This document shows, piece by piece, positions 17,605 through 27,501 of a DNA stretch of 64,000 nt. Numbering within the stretch: the first letter of the stretch is position 1; every line of letters begins with the position of its first letter. The stretch covers positions 434,001 to 498,000 of the forward strand of contig NC_054687.1 of NCBI RefSeq assembly GCF_011074885.1, given 5' to 3'. Below the pieces are notes generated by a model, which was not told the DNA's origin, did not search any database, and saw nothing but the letters and a program-made list of their open reading frames with translations. The position numbers were made by a program, and so were the translations under genes. The DNA comes from Brettanomyces bruxellensis (lineage: Eukaryota > Ascomycota > Pichiomycetes > Pichiales > Pichiaceae).

Positions 17605-19410
17605 ATGTTTTCTTTCAAAAGCACAAATCCGACATTTTTTTTATCTATCCAAGTAATAAACATGATCAACATCCTAACCTGGATTCCATCACACCCTGGA
17701 AAAGTAGGTGAAATTCTTGATCGGGTATATCCATTACTTCTTGTGATCAGATGGATCCTAATGTTACTTGTTGTGATCTATATTGTTGACATAATTTTTC
17801 TTTCTCCCAGGAGAATTAAGAACATACCAAATCTTTATTCTGCTATTCCAGTTTGGGGTAATCTCTCCTTGATATCTCCATCAGCAAAAACATGGCAGGA
17901 CTCTCCTTGTCTGAAGTTTCTCAAAATAACAAAAAGCTTAGGAGATGTTTACCAGGTTAGGTTTGGAATTAGAGATGTGATTATTGTCAACTCCTATTCC
18001 TCGATTATGAAGTTATGGTGCTGTAAAAGTGTGCGGGGAAATAACTCAAGACCAATTGGTGACACATTTCACAAACTTCTTTCAAAAGAAAATATATACA
18101 CTATAGGAACTACACCGTTTGGCCCAGATTATTTGAAGATGAGGAAATTTGTCACTTCTCATCTTCTTAGCCTTTATCATGGAAAAAGTTACAACGGCCG
18201 TGTGATTGGTCGGGAATCGGATAAGCTCATTGCCAGAATTATCAAGGAAAGTGGGAAAAAGAAGGTGGCCAGCAATGGGAAGCTTACCAGGTCATTAATT
18301 GTGAATGATCTTCTTCTTCAATGCCAGTATTTCCATTTGGCAGTTGCTTTAATGCTCACTTATGGGTACTCAATAAATTACTCAGATGAGGAGGCTCGGA
18401 AGAATGCAAAAGAGATCATATATGTGGAGAATCAAATCACAAAAGTGAGGTCTCATGTGCAAAACTTCCAGGATTTTCTACCGCAGCCTTTCCGGGGACT
18501 TGTGGAGAGACTTTCTGGGAAAGAGAAGAAGGCCAGTGCATTATACGAGAGAAGAAAGAAATATCTAGACAGATACTTCACATATTCCAAGAATAATGTA
18601 ACTTATCCCACTGTTTCAGTGAAAAAAAGTCTCATGTACAGGTACTTCATGGATGGTGGGGAAAACATCAACAGGGGACAAATGGCCAGTATCTGTCTAA
18701 CACTGATTAGTGCTGGACTCGACAACACACCTTTAAACTTCCTCTATGAAATACATCAGCTATCAAACTCTCCACACATTTGCGAAAAGGCATATAATGA
18801 GTTGTTGAAGTGCTACGCAAACGACCCAGCAGGGGCATACAGGGACTGTTACAGAGAGCTGAAATGCAAATATGTAGTGGCTCTGGTTAAAGAGACATTG
18901 AGACTTTTCACGGTGTTGCCAATGGCATTACCAAGAGAGACAACTGCATCGATAGTTTATGGAAATGCGGTTATCCCTGCCAAGACAATTCTCTTTATGA
19001 ACTGTTGGGCTGGAAATCACGATGAAGAGGTATTCTACAAACCAATGGAATTCATCCCAGAGCGTTTTCTCAACAGCAAGACGAAGCACTTGGCGTTTGG
19101 AATCGGTGCCAGGATGTGCCTAGGAAATCATCTTGCATTCCAGGAGTTGTACACCTTGACATGCAAGTTCATCCTTTTATTTGAGTTTCAAAGCCCGCAC
19201 ACAACTTTGTTGAATCCCTTAGAATTGAATCTGTATCCAGGCTCAATTGCGATTGAGCCCGAACCACTTACTGTTGAGTTGAAGCTTAGATCAGAGGAAT
19301 TACTTTCTGAGATCATCGGGGATAGACCAGAGACAGTGGATAAACCAGGTGATGACAAAAAATTCGAGCCTTTTGTTGGGGAAAATGAAACTTCGAGGGC
19401 ACATAACTGA
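17605..19410 (+). CDS. Cytochrome P450, CYP504-like
   Basis: Heme-thiolate monooxygenase of about 601 aa, anchored in the ER by an N-terminal hydrophobic segment (about 40-67). The heme loop is FGIGARMCLG with the ligand Cys505. The K-helix ExxR is at E430/R433 (KETLRLF). The I-helix is SAGLDNTP, close to the AGxDTT consensus. The stretches PRETT, VIPAKTILFMNCWAGNHD and FIPERFL resemble the CYP504 family (fungal phenylacetate and hydroxyphenylacetate hydroxylases), but the substrate cannot be read from sequence. This is not CYP51 (ERG11), CYP61 (ERG5) or CYP56 (DIT2), the usual S. cerevisiae P450s. The first ATG is used; Met20 (17662), just before a more typical leader, is an alternative. It is longer than usual (about 500-530), mainly at both ends. 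Confidence 0.88.
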   Translation: MFSFKSTNPTFFLSIQVINMINILTWIPSHPGKVGEILDRVYPLLLVIRWILMLLVVIYIVDIIFLSPRRIKNIPNLYSAIPVWGNLSLISPSAKTWQDSPCLKFLKITKSLGDVYQVRFGIRDVIIVNSYSSIMKLWCCKSVRGNNSRPIGDTFHKLLSKENIYTIGTTPFGPDYLKMRKFVTSHLLSLYHGKSYNGRVIGRESDKLIARIIKESGKKKVASNGKLTRSLIVNDLLLQCQYFHLAVALMLTYGYSINYSDEEARKNAKEIIYVENQITKVRSHVQNFQDFLPQPFRGLVERLSGKEKKASALYERRKKYLDRYFTYSKNNVTYPTVSVKKSLMYRYFMDGGENINRGQMASICLTLISAGLDNTPLNFLYEIHQLSNSPHICEKAYNELLKCYANDPAGAYRDCYRELKCKYVVALVKETLRLFTVLPMALPRETTASIVYGNAVIPAKTILFMNCWAGNHDEEVFYKPMEFIPERFLNSKTKHLAFGIGARMCLGNHLAFQELYTLTCKFILLFEFQSPHTTLLNPLELNLYPGSIAIEPEPLTVELKLRSEELLSEIIGDRPETVDKPGDDKKFEPFVGENETSRAHN

Positions 19411-19793
19411 TTGGAGTTATGCGGAATAAATGCTCGGTTCGCTCGTTTGCTCCCAACCAACTGAGCTCTTTTTTAGTTTTTATTTTATTCTATTTTTTTT
19501 TTCTCGTCCTTTTCAACATTACTAAATGCAGCCATTCCATTTTAACACCGATAACGACACATTCAAAGTAGAGGTACCATTCCCCAAAAAACACCAGGAA
19601 AAACCGTATTTTTCTTAAACTTACCGAACTGATACTTGTCTGCTAAAAAAAGTGTGTGGAATACCAGAAGCAGCAGCCACCGGTATCACATTAAAACAAT
19701 TCCGAGCGTCTGAACTTTCTACATATAAAGTACGGTTAGTTTCCTCAATTTAACTCTACTCAAAAACTCTCTTCGGAAACATTCTTTTTTGAC
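19411..19793. other. P450 3' flank and CTR2 promoter
   Basis: 383 bp with a single TTTGCTC (19446-19452), the core of the Mac1 copper-response element. A T-run lies at 19494-19501, and CATATAAAGTAC near 19721-19732 offers a TATA-like box about 70 bp before the CTR2 ATG. No gene is seen. Confidence 0.55.
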
Positions 19794-20264
19794 ATGGATC
19801 ATTCAATGATGGATCACAGCTCTATAGATCACGATATGCCCGGAATGGGCGATGGATCAGACGATATGTGTGAAATGTCGATGGTGCTCAACTCTGGATA
19901 CAAGAATCTATGCATACTTTCCTCAGGATGGAGAATAACCACAAAAATTCAGATGTTATCTAGTATGGCCATTATTGTATTCATTACCATAGGATATGAA
20001 TTGTTCAAGAAATGGGCAGCAGCATTTGAATACCGTTACAATTCAATGACCGAAGGCGGTGCCAGTTCCGCAAGGCAGTTAAAGACATTTAAGGTGAAGA
20101 GCTCAATCATATATGGTCTCACTGTTTTTTACTCGTTTATGATAATGCTTTTATTTATGACTTTTAACGTTTGGGTAATGATTTCTGTCACTTTTGGTGC
20201 AATAGTTGGCCACTTCCTATTTTCCGACAACCGTACCTCCGGACAGTCGTTGGCATGCCATTAA
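19794..20264 (+). CDS. CTR2: Vacuolar copper transporter of the Ctr family
   Basis: A low-affinity copper(I) channel that releases copper from the vacuole to the cytosol. The 156-aa product has a Met/His/Asp-rich N-terminus (MDHSMMDHSSIDHDMPGMGDG) that binds copper. Three membrane segments follow. TM2 contains the essential M-x3-M (MLLFM, about 121-125) and TM3 contains G-x3-G (GAIVG). The DDMCEMSMVLN...YKNLCIL block and the C-terminal SLACH ending match Ctr2 of S. cerevisiae rather than Ctr1 (long Met-rich repeats) or Ctr3. It is slightly shorter than S. cerevisiae Ctr2 (189 aa) because the N-terminus is shorter. Confidence 0.93.
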   Translation: MDHSMMDHSSIDHDMPGMGDGSDDMCEMSMVLNSGYKNLCILSSGWRITTKIQMLSSMAIIVFITIGYELFKKWAAAFEYRYNSMTEGGASSARQLKTFKVKSSIIYGLTVFYSFMIMLLFMTFNVWVMISVTFGAIVGHFLFSDNRTSGQSLACH

Positions 20265-20408
20265 TTAAATTATATTTCTATTTCTTTGCTACACTTGATA
20301 ATGAATCTTTCCGAAACTAATAGTATATGCGTATGCTACAAGTATGTGTGTAAGGTAAACGTCATGAAAAATTCATAAAACATAAATACAGAAAGAAAAA
20401 TTGCACAC

Positions 20409-23258
20409 TCAGAACCTAATCGTCCATTGTTTGTTGATTGCAACTGCAGGATTTCTGATGGATAAAACCGACGAGTTATCATTCTTTTCAATATCCGAGG
20501 ACCAGATCTTCCCCTCTTGTTCTACTTGAGCAGCTTCCATGCGCTCATCATCGGCACCTGCAATAAGAATCTTTTCGATTTTCACCTCCGACAAAGAACT
20601 GGTAAAAGGCTTTGAAGAACTTCCACCTATCACTTTAGAAGAAAGCGTGTCACCATTTTCAACAGTAAAGTTTAGAAGTATGAAGTCTTCGCTATCCAGA
20701 TAGTCAAAGCTCTTACCATCATCGATGTAAAGCTCACCATTTGCTGACTTACCACTTGAATCTATTGTCACATATAAAGTGTAAGGGTCATAGGTCATGA
20801 GTTTGGAGCTTCTTCTATATCTCTGCTTTGTAGGTAGGATTGATCCCTCCCTCAAGAAAGCAGGAATCTCATTTATCTCAGCAGAGACATTGTAATGATA
20901 ACCTTCTCCGGACAACACTTGGTCCAGGTTGAAGAAATTGTAGTATTTCTTATCATCCGGAAGATATAGCTTAATTCTATGCTGATTCTGCTCCATAACA
21001 GGCCTCACAAGAAGATCCGAAAGGAAGAACTGATCATCAATGCTGTATGACTTTTTATTGCCAGGATATTCATAAAACATTGGTTTCAAAACAGGGGAAC
21101 CTGAAACGGAAGTCCGATAAAACAACGTGTACATGATAGGCAAAAGTTTGTATCTAAGTTTGAGTGCATCGGATATATAGCTTTTATATGGCTCCTCAGC
21201 CAAATATGGCTCTCTTCTTCTAGAGTCAATGTGTGAATGTGCCCTGAAGAATGGGTACCATATACCAGCTTGATACCATCTGGTTAGTAGCTCTTCATCG
21301 GGGTTTTCGAAAAAGCCACCGACATCAGAGCCAGCAAATGGGAAACCAGCAATGTTTAGTGCCAAAATCATTCGAATCGATTCACGGAGATATTCCCAAC
21401 TGGCTGTATTATCACCAGTCCACATTGTGGAAGTTCGCTGGGAGCCAGAAAAGAAAGAACGAGTAAGAATGAAAGGTCTTAGGTGTGGATTTCTGGCAAT
21501 AAGTGCCCCATACGTGGCCTCATGAAAAGTCATACCATAAAGATTATGAACAGAACGATGTTCCCAATTACCATAATGAATAAGATCTTTTGGAGCACTT
21601 GTTTCGGGACCATCAAAAACAGATGGCTCATTCATGTCATTCCAAAGATAAATGTTCGTGCTATATTTCAAGAGATCTGTACCATTTGCAAACTGCTTGT
21701 TCCAGTAGTCATTTGATGCAGGATTGAGAGTATCTATCCAGACAGACTCACCAGGCCAACACTGACCTTTGTATATTTCCTTCAGATCAGACTTCATTAT
21801 GCCTATTTTGTCCTTTATTACGCCATCACTAACCTTGTAACCGGTCTTGAGATGTGGATCAATGATGACAACCAAGTTTCTTCCTGTTTTATTCAAGGTA
21901 GCGGCCATTTCGTCCGAATTTGGAAAAGCGTGAGGATCCCAGGTGAAGTATTTCTTTTTTTCCGTATACTCGATATCCAACCAGATGGCATCGCATGGCA
22001 TTTGATTCTGATCTAGATGTGAAGACACATCTAGAACGTCTTTTTGGTCATTATAGTTCCATCTGGATTGATGATAGCCAAGGGAAAAGATATTAGGTAA
22101 TGCGGAATAACCTGTTAGCAATCCGTATTCTTTCAAAACCTCTGCCGGGGTCGGCTTCACAAATAAAACTACATCCAATACACCATTTTCAGACATCCAG
22201 TGAGTCTGAACCTTGTCTACACTTGATTCGTAACTTTTCAACGAATCGACAAGTTTCTCAGTATCGTTTCCCTGCTTTTCAGCAAGATGCTTTTTGATGT
22301 CAATGTAAGTATCAGCGCTATTGACCCAAAAGACACCGATAGCCGTATCTGGCTTCACAGACATCATGAAAGGAATTGAACCATACATGGCATATTTTTG
22401 CTCAACGGGATATTCAAAAATATCGACATTGTAGAGACGATATGGCTCGCCATCAGTTGTATCCTTTAATGAAAGAGAGTCTGCATGTTCAGGAATACCG
22501 TAGACATCTGTATAGTTTTGATACGTAAAGTCTAATGCCACAGACTCCGGACCTAAAGGTAGTGTATCCCCCTTTGAATCCTTGAAGTCATCATGATATG
22601 CATTATATTTCGACTCTTCTGGTGCAATATCGTTTGAATTCTCATCTTCTTCGCTTTCCTTTGTCCTATAGTGTTCTATATTGAGAAAGTTTCGATCATT
22701 GACCACTAGCTGAAGGTTTTCATCATAGTACATGTAAATCTGAAATGGGTAGAGAATAACATCAGTCTTATAATGACCCCCATACTGTAAAGTAAGCTTA
22801 TCGCTGCCCAAAGTGTGCTTGAATGAGCTTGATCTAATTGATGTGCTATTGACAAAAGACCATTTTGAAGCTTCATCATATCTCTTTTTGGTAACAGGAG
22901 AAGTCACATTTGTACCGATCCTCTCTTCTCTATTTGCCTCGTCAATTCTTAGTCGTAGATCATTGTTGTTTATGAGGGTTAAATTGAAGTTTAGATCGAC
23001 AAAAGTTCCATCGTTCAACTGCTTGAGTAAGACACCTCTAACAATTCCATCGGCATCATTTATATCAAGACATGAGATATCAACTGAATAATGTGAGTTG
23101 TACTTATCGCCCAACCCTTCAACTTCTGAAGCAAAGTGTCTGTTTCGGTTGCAAAAGCCGGACTGCCCGCATTTTTTAAAAAGATAATCCTTAACTGCAT
23201 AGCACTGCTCAAATGCCAGTAGTAAGAGAATGAACAGATGTACACTCCAAAAGTACAT
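20409..23258 (-). CDS. ROT2: Glucosidase II catalytic alpha subunit (GH31)
   Basis: ER-lumen glycoside hydrolase family 31 enzyme that trims the two inner alpha-1,3-glucoses from N-glycans, acting with a beta subunit (Gtb1). The 949-aa product (S. cerevisiae 954) has a cleaved signal peptide (about 1-21, ending EQCYA). The glucosidase II N-terminal signature VKDYLFKKCGQSGFCNRNRH follows. The catalytic nucleophile is Asp541 in WNDMNEPS and the likely acid/base is Asp616 in WTGDNTASW. No HDEL-type tail is visible, as expected for the alpha subunit, which is held by the beta subunit. It works downstream of ALG3 in N-glycan processing. It is divergent from TUB4 across a 434-bp promoter. Confidence 0.97.
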   Translation of the reverse strand: MYFWSVHLFILLLLAFEQCYAVKDYLFKKCGQSGFCNRNRHFASEVEGLGDKYNSHYSVDISCLDINDADGIVRGVLLKQLNDGTFVDLNFNLTLINNNDLRLRIDEANREERIGTNVTSPVTKKRYDEASKWSFVNSTSIRSSSFKHTLGSDKLTLQYGGHYKTDVILYPFQIYMYYDENLQLVVNDRNFLNIEHYRTKESEEDENSNDIAPEESKYNAYHDDFKDSKGDTLPLGPESVALDFTYQNYTDVYGIPEHADSLSLKDTTDGEPYRLYNVDIFEYPVEQKYAMYGSIPFMMSVKPDTAIGVFWVNSADTYIDIKKHLAEKQGNDTEKLVDSLKSYESSVDKVQTHWMSENGVLDVVLFVKPTPAEVLKEYGLLTGYSALPNIFSLGYHQSRWNYNDQKDVLDVSSHLDQNQMPCDAIWLDIEYTEKKKYFTWDPHAFPNSDEMAATLNKTGRNLVVIIDPHLKTGYKVSDGVIKDKIGIMKSDLKEIYKGQCWPGESVWIDTLNPASNDYWNKQFANGTDLLKYSTNIYLWNDMNEPSVFDGPETSAPKDLIHYGNWEHRSVHNLYGMTFHEATYGALIARNPHLRPFILTRSFFSGSQRTSTMWTGDNTASWEYLRESIRMILALNIAGFPFAGSDVGGFFENPDEELLTRWYQAGIWYPFFRAHSHIDSRRREPYLAEEPYKSYISDALKLRYKLLPIMYTLFYRTSVSGSPVLKPMFYEYPGNKKSYSIDDQFFLSDLLVRPVMEQNQHRIKLYLPDDKKYYNFFNLDQVLSGEGYHYNVSAEINEIPAFLREGSILPTKQRYRRSSKLMTYDPYTLYVTIDSSGKSANGELYIDDGKSFDYLDSEDFILLNFTVENGDTLSSKVIGGSSSKPFTSSLSEVKIEKILIAGADDERMEAAQVEQEGKIWSSDIEKNDNSSVLSIRNPAVAINKQWTIRF

Positions 23259-23477
23259 CTTGATTTTTACCTCTATATTTGATAATCAAGGTACAAATGC
23301 AATGTGGAATGAATTGAACTCCAATTAAGTCAAAAACGTGCGAATATGATGCTATTTAAATTACAATGCTGCAACGAAATCGGGAAAATACGGAAGTATT
23401 TTGAAAGTCTTCCTTTCCCCACTGAGGGTGGGGTTTAAAATGGGGAAAGGATCCATTATGTGGGTGGTGACTTGCCG

Positions 23478-23496
23478 ATCGACTATGATAGTCGAT
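23478..23496. repeat. Near-perfect palindrome atcgactat-g-atagtcgat
   Basis: Two exact 9-bp arms around a single base, directly followed by poly(T). It lies between ROT2 and TUB4, about 220 bp from the ROT2 ATG and 197 bp from the TUB4 ATG. It could be a dimeric factor site. Arms this long with a 1-base centre are uncommon by chance. Confidence 0.7.
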
Positions 23497-23511
23497 TTTT
23501 TTTTGCGACCG

Positions 23512-23519
23512 ACGCGAAA
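23512..23519 (+). promoter_or_regulatory. Candidate SCB/MCB-type G1/S box upstream of TUB4
   Basis: ACGCGAAA combines the MCB core (ACGCG) and the SCB form (C-R-CGAAA). It lies about 175 bp from the TUB4 ATG. Assignment is by motif only. Confidence 0.45.
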
Positions 23520-23692
23520 CTAAGAAAAAAAATTATGGATGTAAACAAGAAATTCAACCCCAGTCGAGCATTAAGGGTTTGCATGGATGCTTACATTTGA
23601 ATCTTTATTATCAGCTCTAATAATAACAGAAGTACCCGCAAATATTCATCCACTTTACGGTATTGCTCGTCACATTCCTACTCAGTTAAAAT

Positions 23693-25488
23693 ATGCCGGG
23701 TGAGATTATTACACTTCAAGCAGGTAAGTTCAGGTGATAAAAATACACTGGTGTTCGATAGTTTTATGTGCAGAATCAAATGTGCCGTTTGATCCAGATT
23801 CATTATTAATACACATTACATACATCTTCAAAATATTTGCCGTATATATCATGGGTATACTTTGTCATCATAAATTTGGACAGCCTTTGTGTGTTCGTCT
23901 AGGATTAAAATTCAAGATTAAATACTAACACGTGATAAATTTACAAGGACAATGCGGTAATCAGGTGGGTGAGCAGTTTTGGTCGCAATTGTGCCAAGAA
24001 CACAGAATACAGGTTGATGGAATGCCAATTTCACAGGATGAGGGGGAATATCGGAATGATAGACCTGGCGTCTTTTTTTCACAAGGAAGTACAGGTAGAT
24101 ATACGCCGCGTGCAATATTAATTGATTTAGAACCAAGAGTTATTAACAGCATTAGGAATAAGACCAATGATTCACTTTTCGATCCGAAAAACTGCTATGT
24201 GTCTTCAGAGGGTGGCGGTGCTGCAAATAGATGGGCCGAAGGATATATGAACGCCGTACATAACAAAGAGGAGGTTCTGGATATGATAAATAGACAGCTT
24301 GATGGCTGTGACAATTGTGAAGGATTTCAGCTATTACACTCCGTTGCCGGTGGAACTGGATCTGGTTTTGGTTCCTTTTTGTTGGAAGAATTGAGCGATA
24401 ACTTTCCGAAGAAATTGGTGCAAACTTATTCCGTATTTGGAGCATCCGAAGTGGTGGTGCAACCATACAACACCGTTCTAACGTTGAAAAGATTGATCGA
24501 ACAAACAGATGCAAACATAATTGTGGATAACCAATCTTTGATGTCAATTGCTTCAAAGAGCTTACAGCTTTTAAGTCCCTCATTCAAAGATGCAAATAAA
24601 CTCATATCTACAGTCATGTCTGCGGCAACCAACACGCTTCGTTTCCCGGGATATTCATACAACAATCTCACAAGTATTCTTTCCACACTCGTACCGACAC
24701 CTGACTTACATTTTCTTGTGCCAAGTTATACACCTTTCTTACCTGATGACTTGAGCAGAGCCGTTGCCAAGAAAATACGCAGCAGTACAGCTTATGACGT
24801 AATATTAGAGGTTTTGGATAAGAAGCTAAGAATGTGCTCGAACAGCACAAATGCGGGTACAAACATTTCTGTGTTTGATATCATACTGGGGCAGAGAAAT
24901 ACGATAGCAAGCCAGGCAGAATCTATACAACGTGCTTTAATGAAAGCAAAGGATCGGATTAACTTTGCCCCATGGAGCTCATCAGCAATTCATGTGGCAT
25001 TTGGCTCAAAACCTGGCGTTGATGCAGGGAAGTCATCCGTTCAGGAGGATTCTATGAGTGGTCTAATGCTTGCAAATTCAACTTCGGTGGTTCCTTTATT
25101 GGTGAAAATTGCCAACCAGTACGACCAACTTATGAGAAGAAGTGCATTTTTAAACAAATACGTGAACAGTGACTACGATACAGAGATTGGTGATATAATG
25201 GCAGAATTTTCTGATAGTCGAGAAGTACTTCAAGAACAAATGGACGAATACTCAAGAAGTGAAACAATTGAATACATCCAAGAGTCGGGCGATGAGGACA
25301 TCGAGGAGAATGCAAAGGATGACAGTACAGCCAATAATAAAATTCCTTCAGAAAGTGAGAAACAAGCGCCAATCACTAATGATCCAGATACCAGCAACGT
25401 AAGCAATCATAGTAATACGGAAGATGCCAACGAGAATGTTGCTGATGAAACCGGTCAGGGAGAAAAGGAAGATGTGGATATGCAATGA
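23693..25488 (+). CDS. TUB4: Gamma-tubulin (two exons)
   Basis: Core of the gamma-tubulin complex that nucleates microtubules at spindle pole bodies. Exon 1 (23693-23723) encodes MPGEIITLQA plus one base. The intron (23724-23947, 224 nt) starts GTAAGT, has an exact TACTAAC branch point (23923-23929) and ends AG at 23947. Exon 2 (23948-25488) restores GQCGNQVG and runs to a TGA. The joined product is 523 aa, with the tubulin nucleotide-binding glycine loop GGTGSGFGS and gamma-specific sequences (TYSVFG, RFPGY.YNN). S. cerevisiae Tub4 is 473 aa; the extra length is an acidic, Glu/Asn-rich C-terminal tail (from about residue 450). Without exon 1, the only upstream start in the exon-2 frame is a GTG inside the intron. 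Confidence 0.95.
23724..23947 (+). other. Spliceosomal intron of TUB4
   Basis: Donor GTAAGT, branch point TACTAAC at 23923-23929 (18 nt before the acceptor AG) and phase-1 insertion after codon 10. It is the only intron I can support in the window. Confidence 0.93.
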
Positions 25489-25664
25489 ATACTTATGTAG
25501 ATAATACAGACGCACCGCATCTTTTAAGCTTTAAACTTTACCTCCGATTTATTGCAAAATGTATAATAGATAACCGAAAAATGATTTGACCCCGATAAAT
25601 TTACAAAATAGACCATATATAAGAAAACAGCACTCGACCTGCACTAGTAAAAATCTACATTTGC

Positions 25665-26708
25665 CTAAAATCCAACAATGCTCTCCGATCTGGTTGTAAA
25701 TTGACTTGAATCAACACTGTCTGTCTCCCAGAAATTCTGTCTTCTCATGGGAATAACGCCGACACTCTCGTCATTGGGCTGTTCGTTAACCTCTCTTTCT
25801 TCTGTATCACATTCTTTATCAGTACATCCATCTGCTTCCCGGGTTTGAAAATCATAAAATAGATTTGATTCCACAATTATGCCTTTCAAATATATGGGAA
25901 TGCATTTCTGGAGTGAAGGATTATTCATGAATTGGCTGTCCGAGTGCCTATTGCGCTGCCTTTTATATTCGTGCTTTATCGCCTTGACTTTAGGTGGGCT
26001 CCTTAATGAATCTTTAAGATAAGTAGCCAAATCATTTAACGCGGTCTTAATCTCCTTAAGATGAGATCCTGAATATCCCCTAATGACATAATCTCCGTAT
26101 AACTTTTCTATCTTTGTACACTTTCGCCATTTTCTGTCAGTAGAAAGACTCTCCAAGTCCCATTTTCTTAATAAATCACGTGCCTCAAATGGACGCAGAT
26201 TCCCACTTCCATGATTAGTAATTATAGGATTAGTTGTACCAGACAATTCACCCAAAAGAATCCTTACCTGCTCTTGTCTCCAGGATTCAATCCGTTGGTT
26301 TGTGGCATTTCTTCTTTGTGCTAGTTCTACCCGATCAGATGTTGCATTACTGAAATTATCGGCAAAGGGAAAAGTCCCCTCAGTCAAATTGCTGGTTGTA
26401 GTCGAAAGATCGCAAGGAGTAGAATCAATATTATTACCACTTAAAACTTCGTGTCGAAACTGATTATCTCCAGAAGGGAAAAGCAACCAATTACTCGATT
26501 CGTCAGAAAGTCGATTTACAGTAGAGCGTGACTCTACATGCCAAGATGATGATAATATAGAAGGAACGTGATTCATTTGGCTGGATGAATCCATTAAATT
26601 ATCACGAATGCTTTCGGGTCCAGCTGATGAAGGAGTGCTATTTATACTATCTGAATCCTGGTTCGGCTTTTGAGCCAAATCCAGCACTGGTATCTGAAAT
26701 GAGGACAT
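25665..26708 (-). CDS. Unrecognised 347-aa Ser/Asn-rich protein
   Basis: The open frame runs further upstream to a TTG; the first ATG is at 26708, giving 347 aa. I do not recognise it. The first 140 residues are Ser/Asn/Thr-rich and likely disordered. A more conserved-looking basic and helical block (about 140-250) contains RRNATNQRIESWRQEQVRILLGEL and continues through RKWDLESL and RKWRKCTKIEKLYGDYV. A KRQRNRH basic patch (about 256-262) could be a nuclear signal. The acidic C-terminal part ends with PMRRQNFWETDSVDSS. The basic residues and lack of membrane segments suggest a nuclear or cytoplasmic regulator, but no function is claimed. It is convergent with TUB4 (176 bp). Confidence 0.75.
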   Translation of the reverse strand: MSSFQIPVLDLAQKPNQDSDSINSTPSSAGPESIRDNLMDSSSQMNHVPSILSSSWHVESRSTVNRLSDESSNWLLFPSGDNQFRHEVLSGNNIDSTPCDLSTTTSNLTEGTFPFADNFSNATSDRVELAQRRNATNQRIESWRQEQVRILLGELSGTTNPIITNHGSGNLRPFEARDLLRKWDLESLSTDRKWRKCTKIEKLYGDYVIRGYSGSHLKEIKTALNDLATYLKDSLRSPPKVKAIKHEYKRQRNRHSDSQFMNNPSLQKCIPIYLKGIIVESNLFYDFQTREADGCTDKECDTEEREVNEQPNDESVGVIPMRRQNFWETDSVDSSQFTTRSESIVGF

Positions 26709-27501
26709 TGGAATAACCTGAGCTAGACAATAATTGTAAGGCCAAATTGAAAACGTGAAAAATGCCTGTCCTGCTGAAAAGTGCAAAATGCATATAAGCG
26801 GAAGAGAGTGTACTACACCTAAGATTTATGAATGCTAGATAATTAAAGATCTGAAGTAACAATCGCCCCTTCTATTTATATTGCTTCCCTATTTTACTTT
26901 TTTTTTTGATTTTTTTTTTATCGCACGCACTTTGATAAGGATCATTGGCCCAACAATACGCGATAAATAGATGGTACACGAAATAGAAGAGCGGGGTGCA
27001 GAAATAGGAGTAGTTTCATTTAGCTTGTAATGTTTTATTCCACAGGTTCATACACATACGTATAAAAATAGTACCGGCATCATAATTAAAGAAGCACTAA
27101 AATTCGTAAAACAATATCACGATTTGTGTTAAAAATACCAGTGTTTACATTTAGAGAGATGCTCGTATTAAAAATATAAGTGTTAATTGTATTAGTTAGA
27201 GAAGAAATAGCATTAGGTAGCATTATTATTTGCATTAAAGTCCCGAAAAATAATAATGCTGGATTAGATGATAAAGATGGACCGCAAGGAAAAGAGAAAA
27301 ACAAAATCAGGCACGAATCAAAGAGTGGGACAACGCTCAATGATAGATAGTGTATAACGAATAAAAAAGGTGAAACAAAATAAAAAACAGAGCTCTCTGA
27401 AAGAAAGAAGATAAGCCTGTCATCACGAAGGTAAAGTATGAAGCTTGTTTTATATTAAGAAATTGCCAATCGGATCACAAACAAACTAGATGGTCGCAAA
27501 G
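26709..27501. other. Intergenic region with weak internal repeat
   Basis: 793 bp containing the promoter of the 347-aa gene and the SVF1 3' flank. Two T-runs lie at 26900-26909 and 26912-26920. A diverged duplication is visible at 27126-27147 and 27164-27185: gtRttaaaaataYNagtgttWa, 38 bp apart. No gene is seen. Confidence 0.55.

Larger units (their letters stand above)
23259..23692. promoter_or_regulatory. Shared promoter region ROT2 / TUB4
   Basis: 434 bp between divergent genes. It contains a 9-bp inverted repeat with a 1-base centre (23478-23496), a T-run (23495-23504), and ACGCGAAA (23512-23519), an SCB/MCB-like box, about 175 bp before the TUB4 ATG. No transcript other than the two genes is evident. 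Confidence 0.6.
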
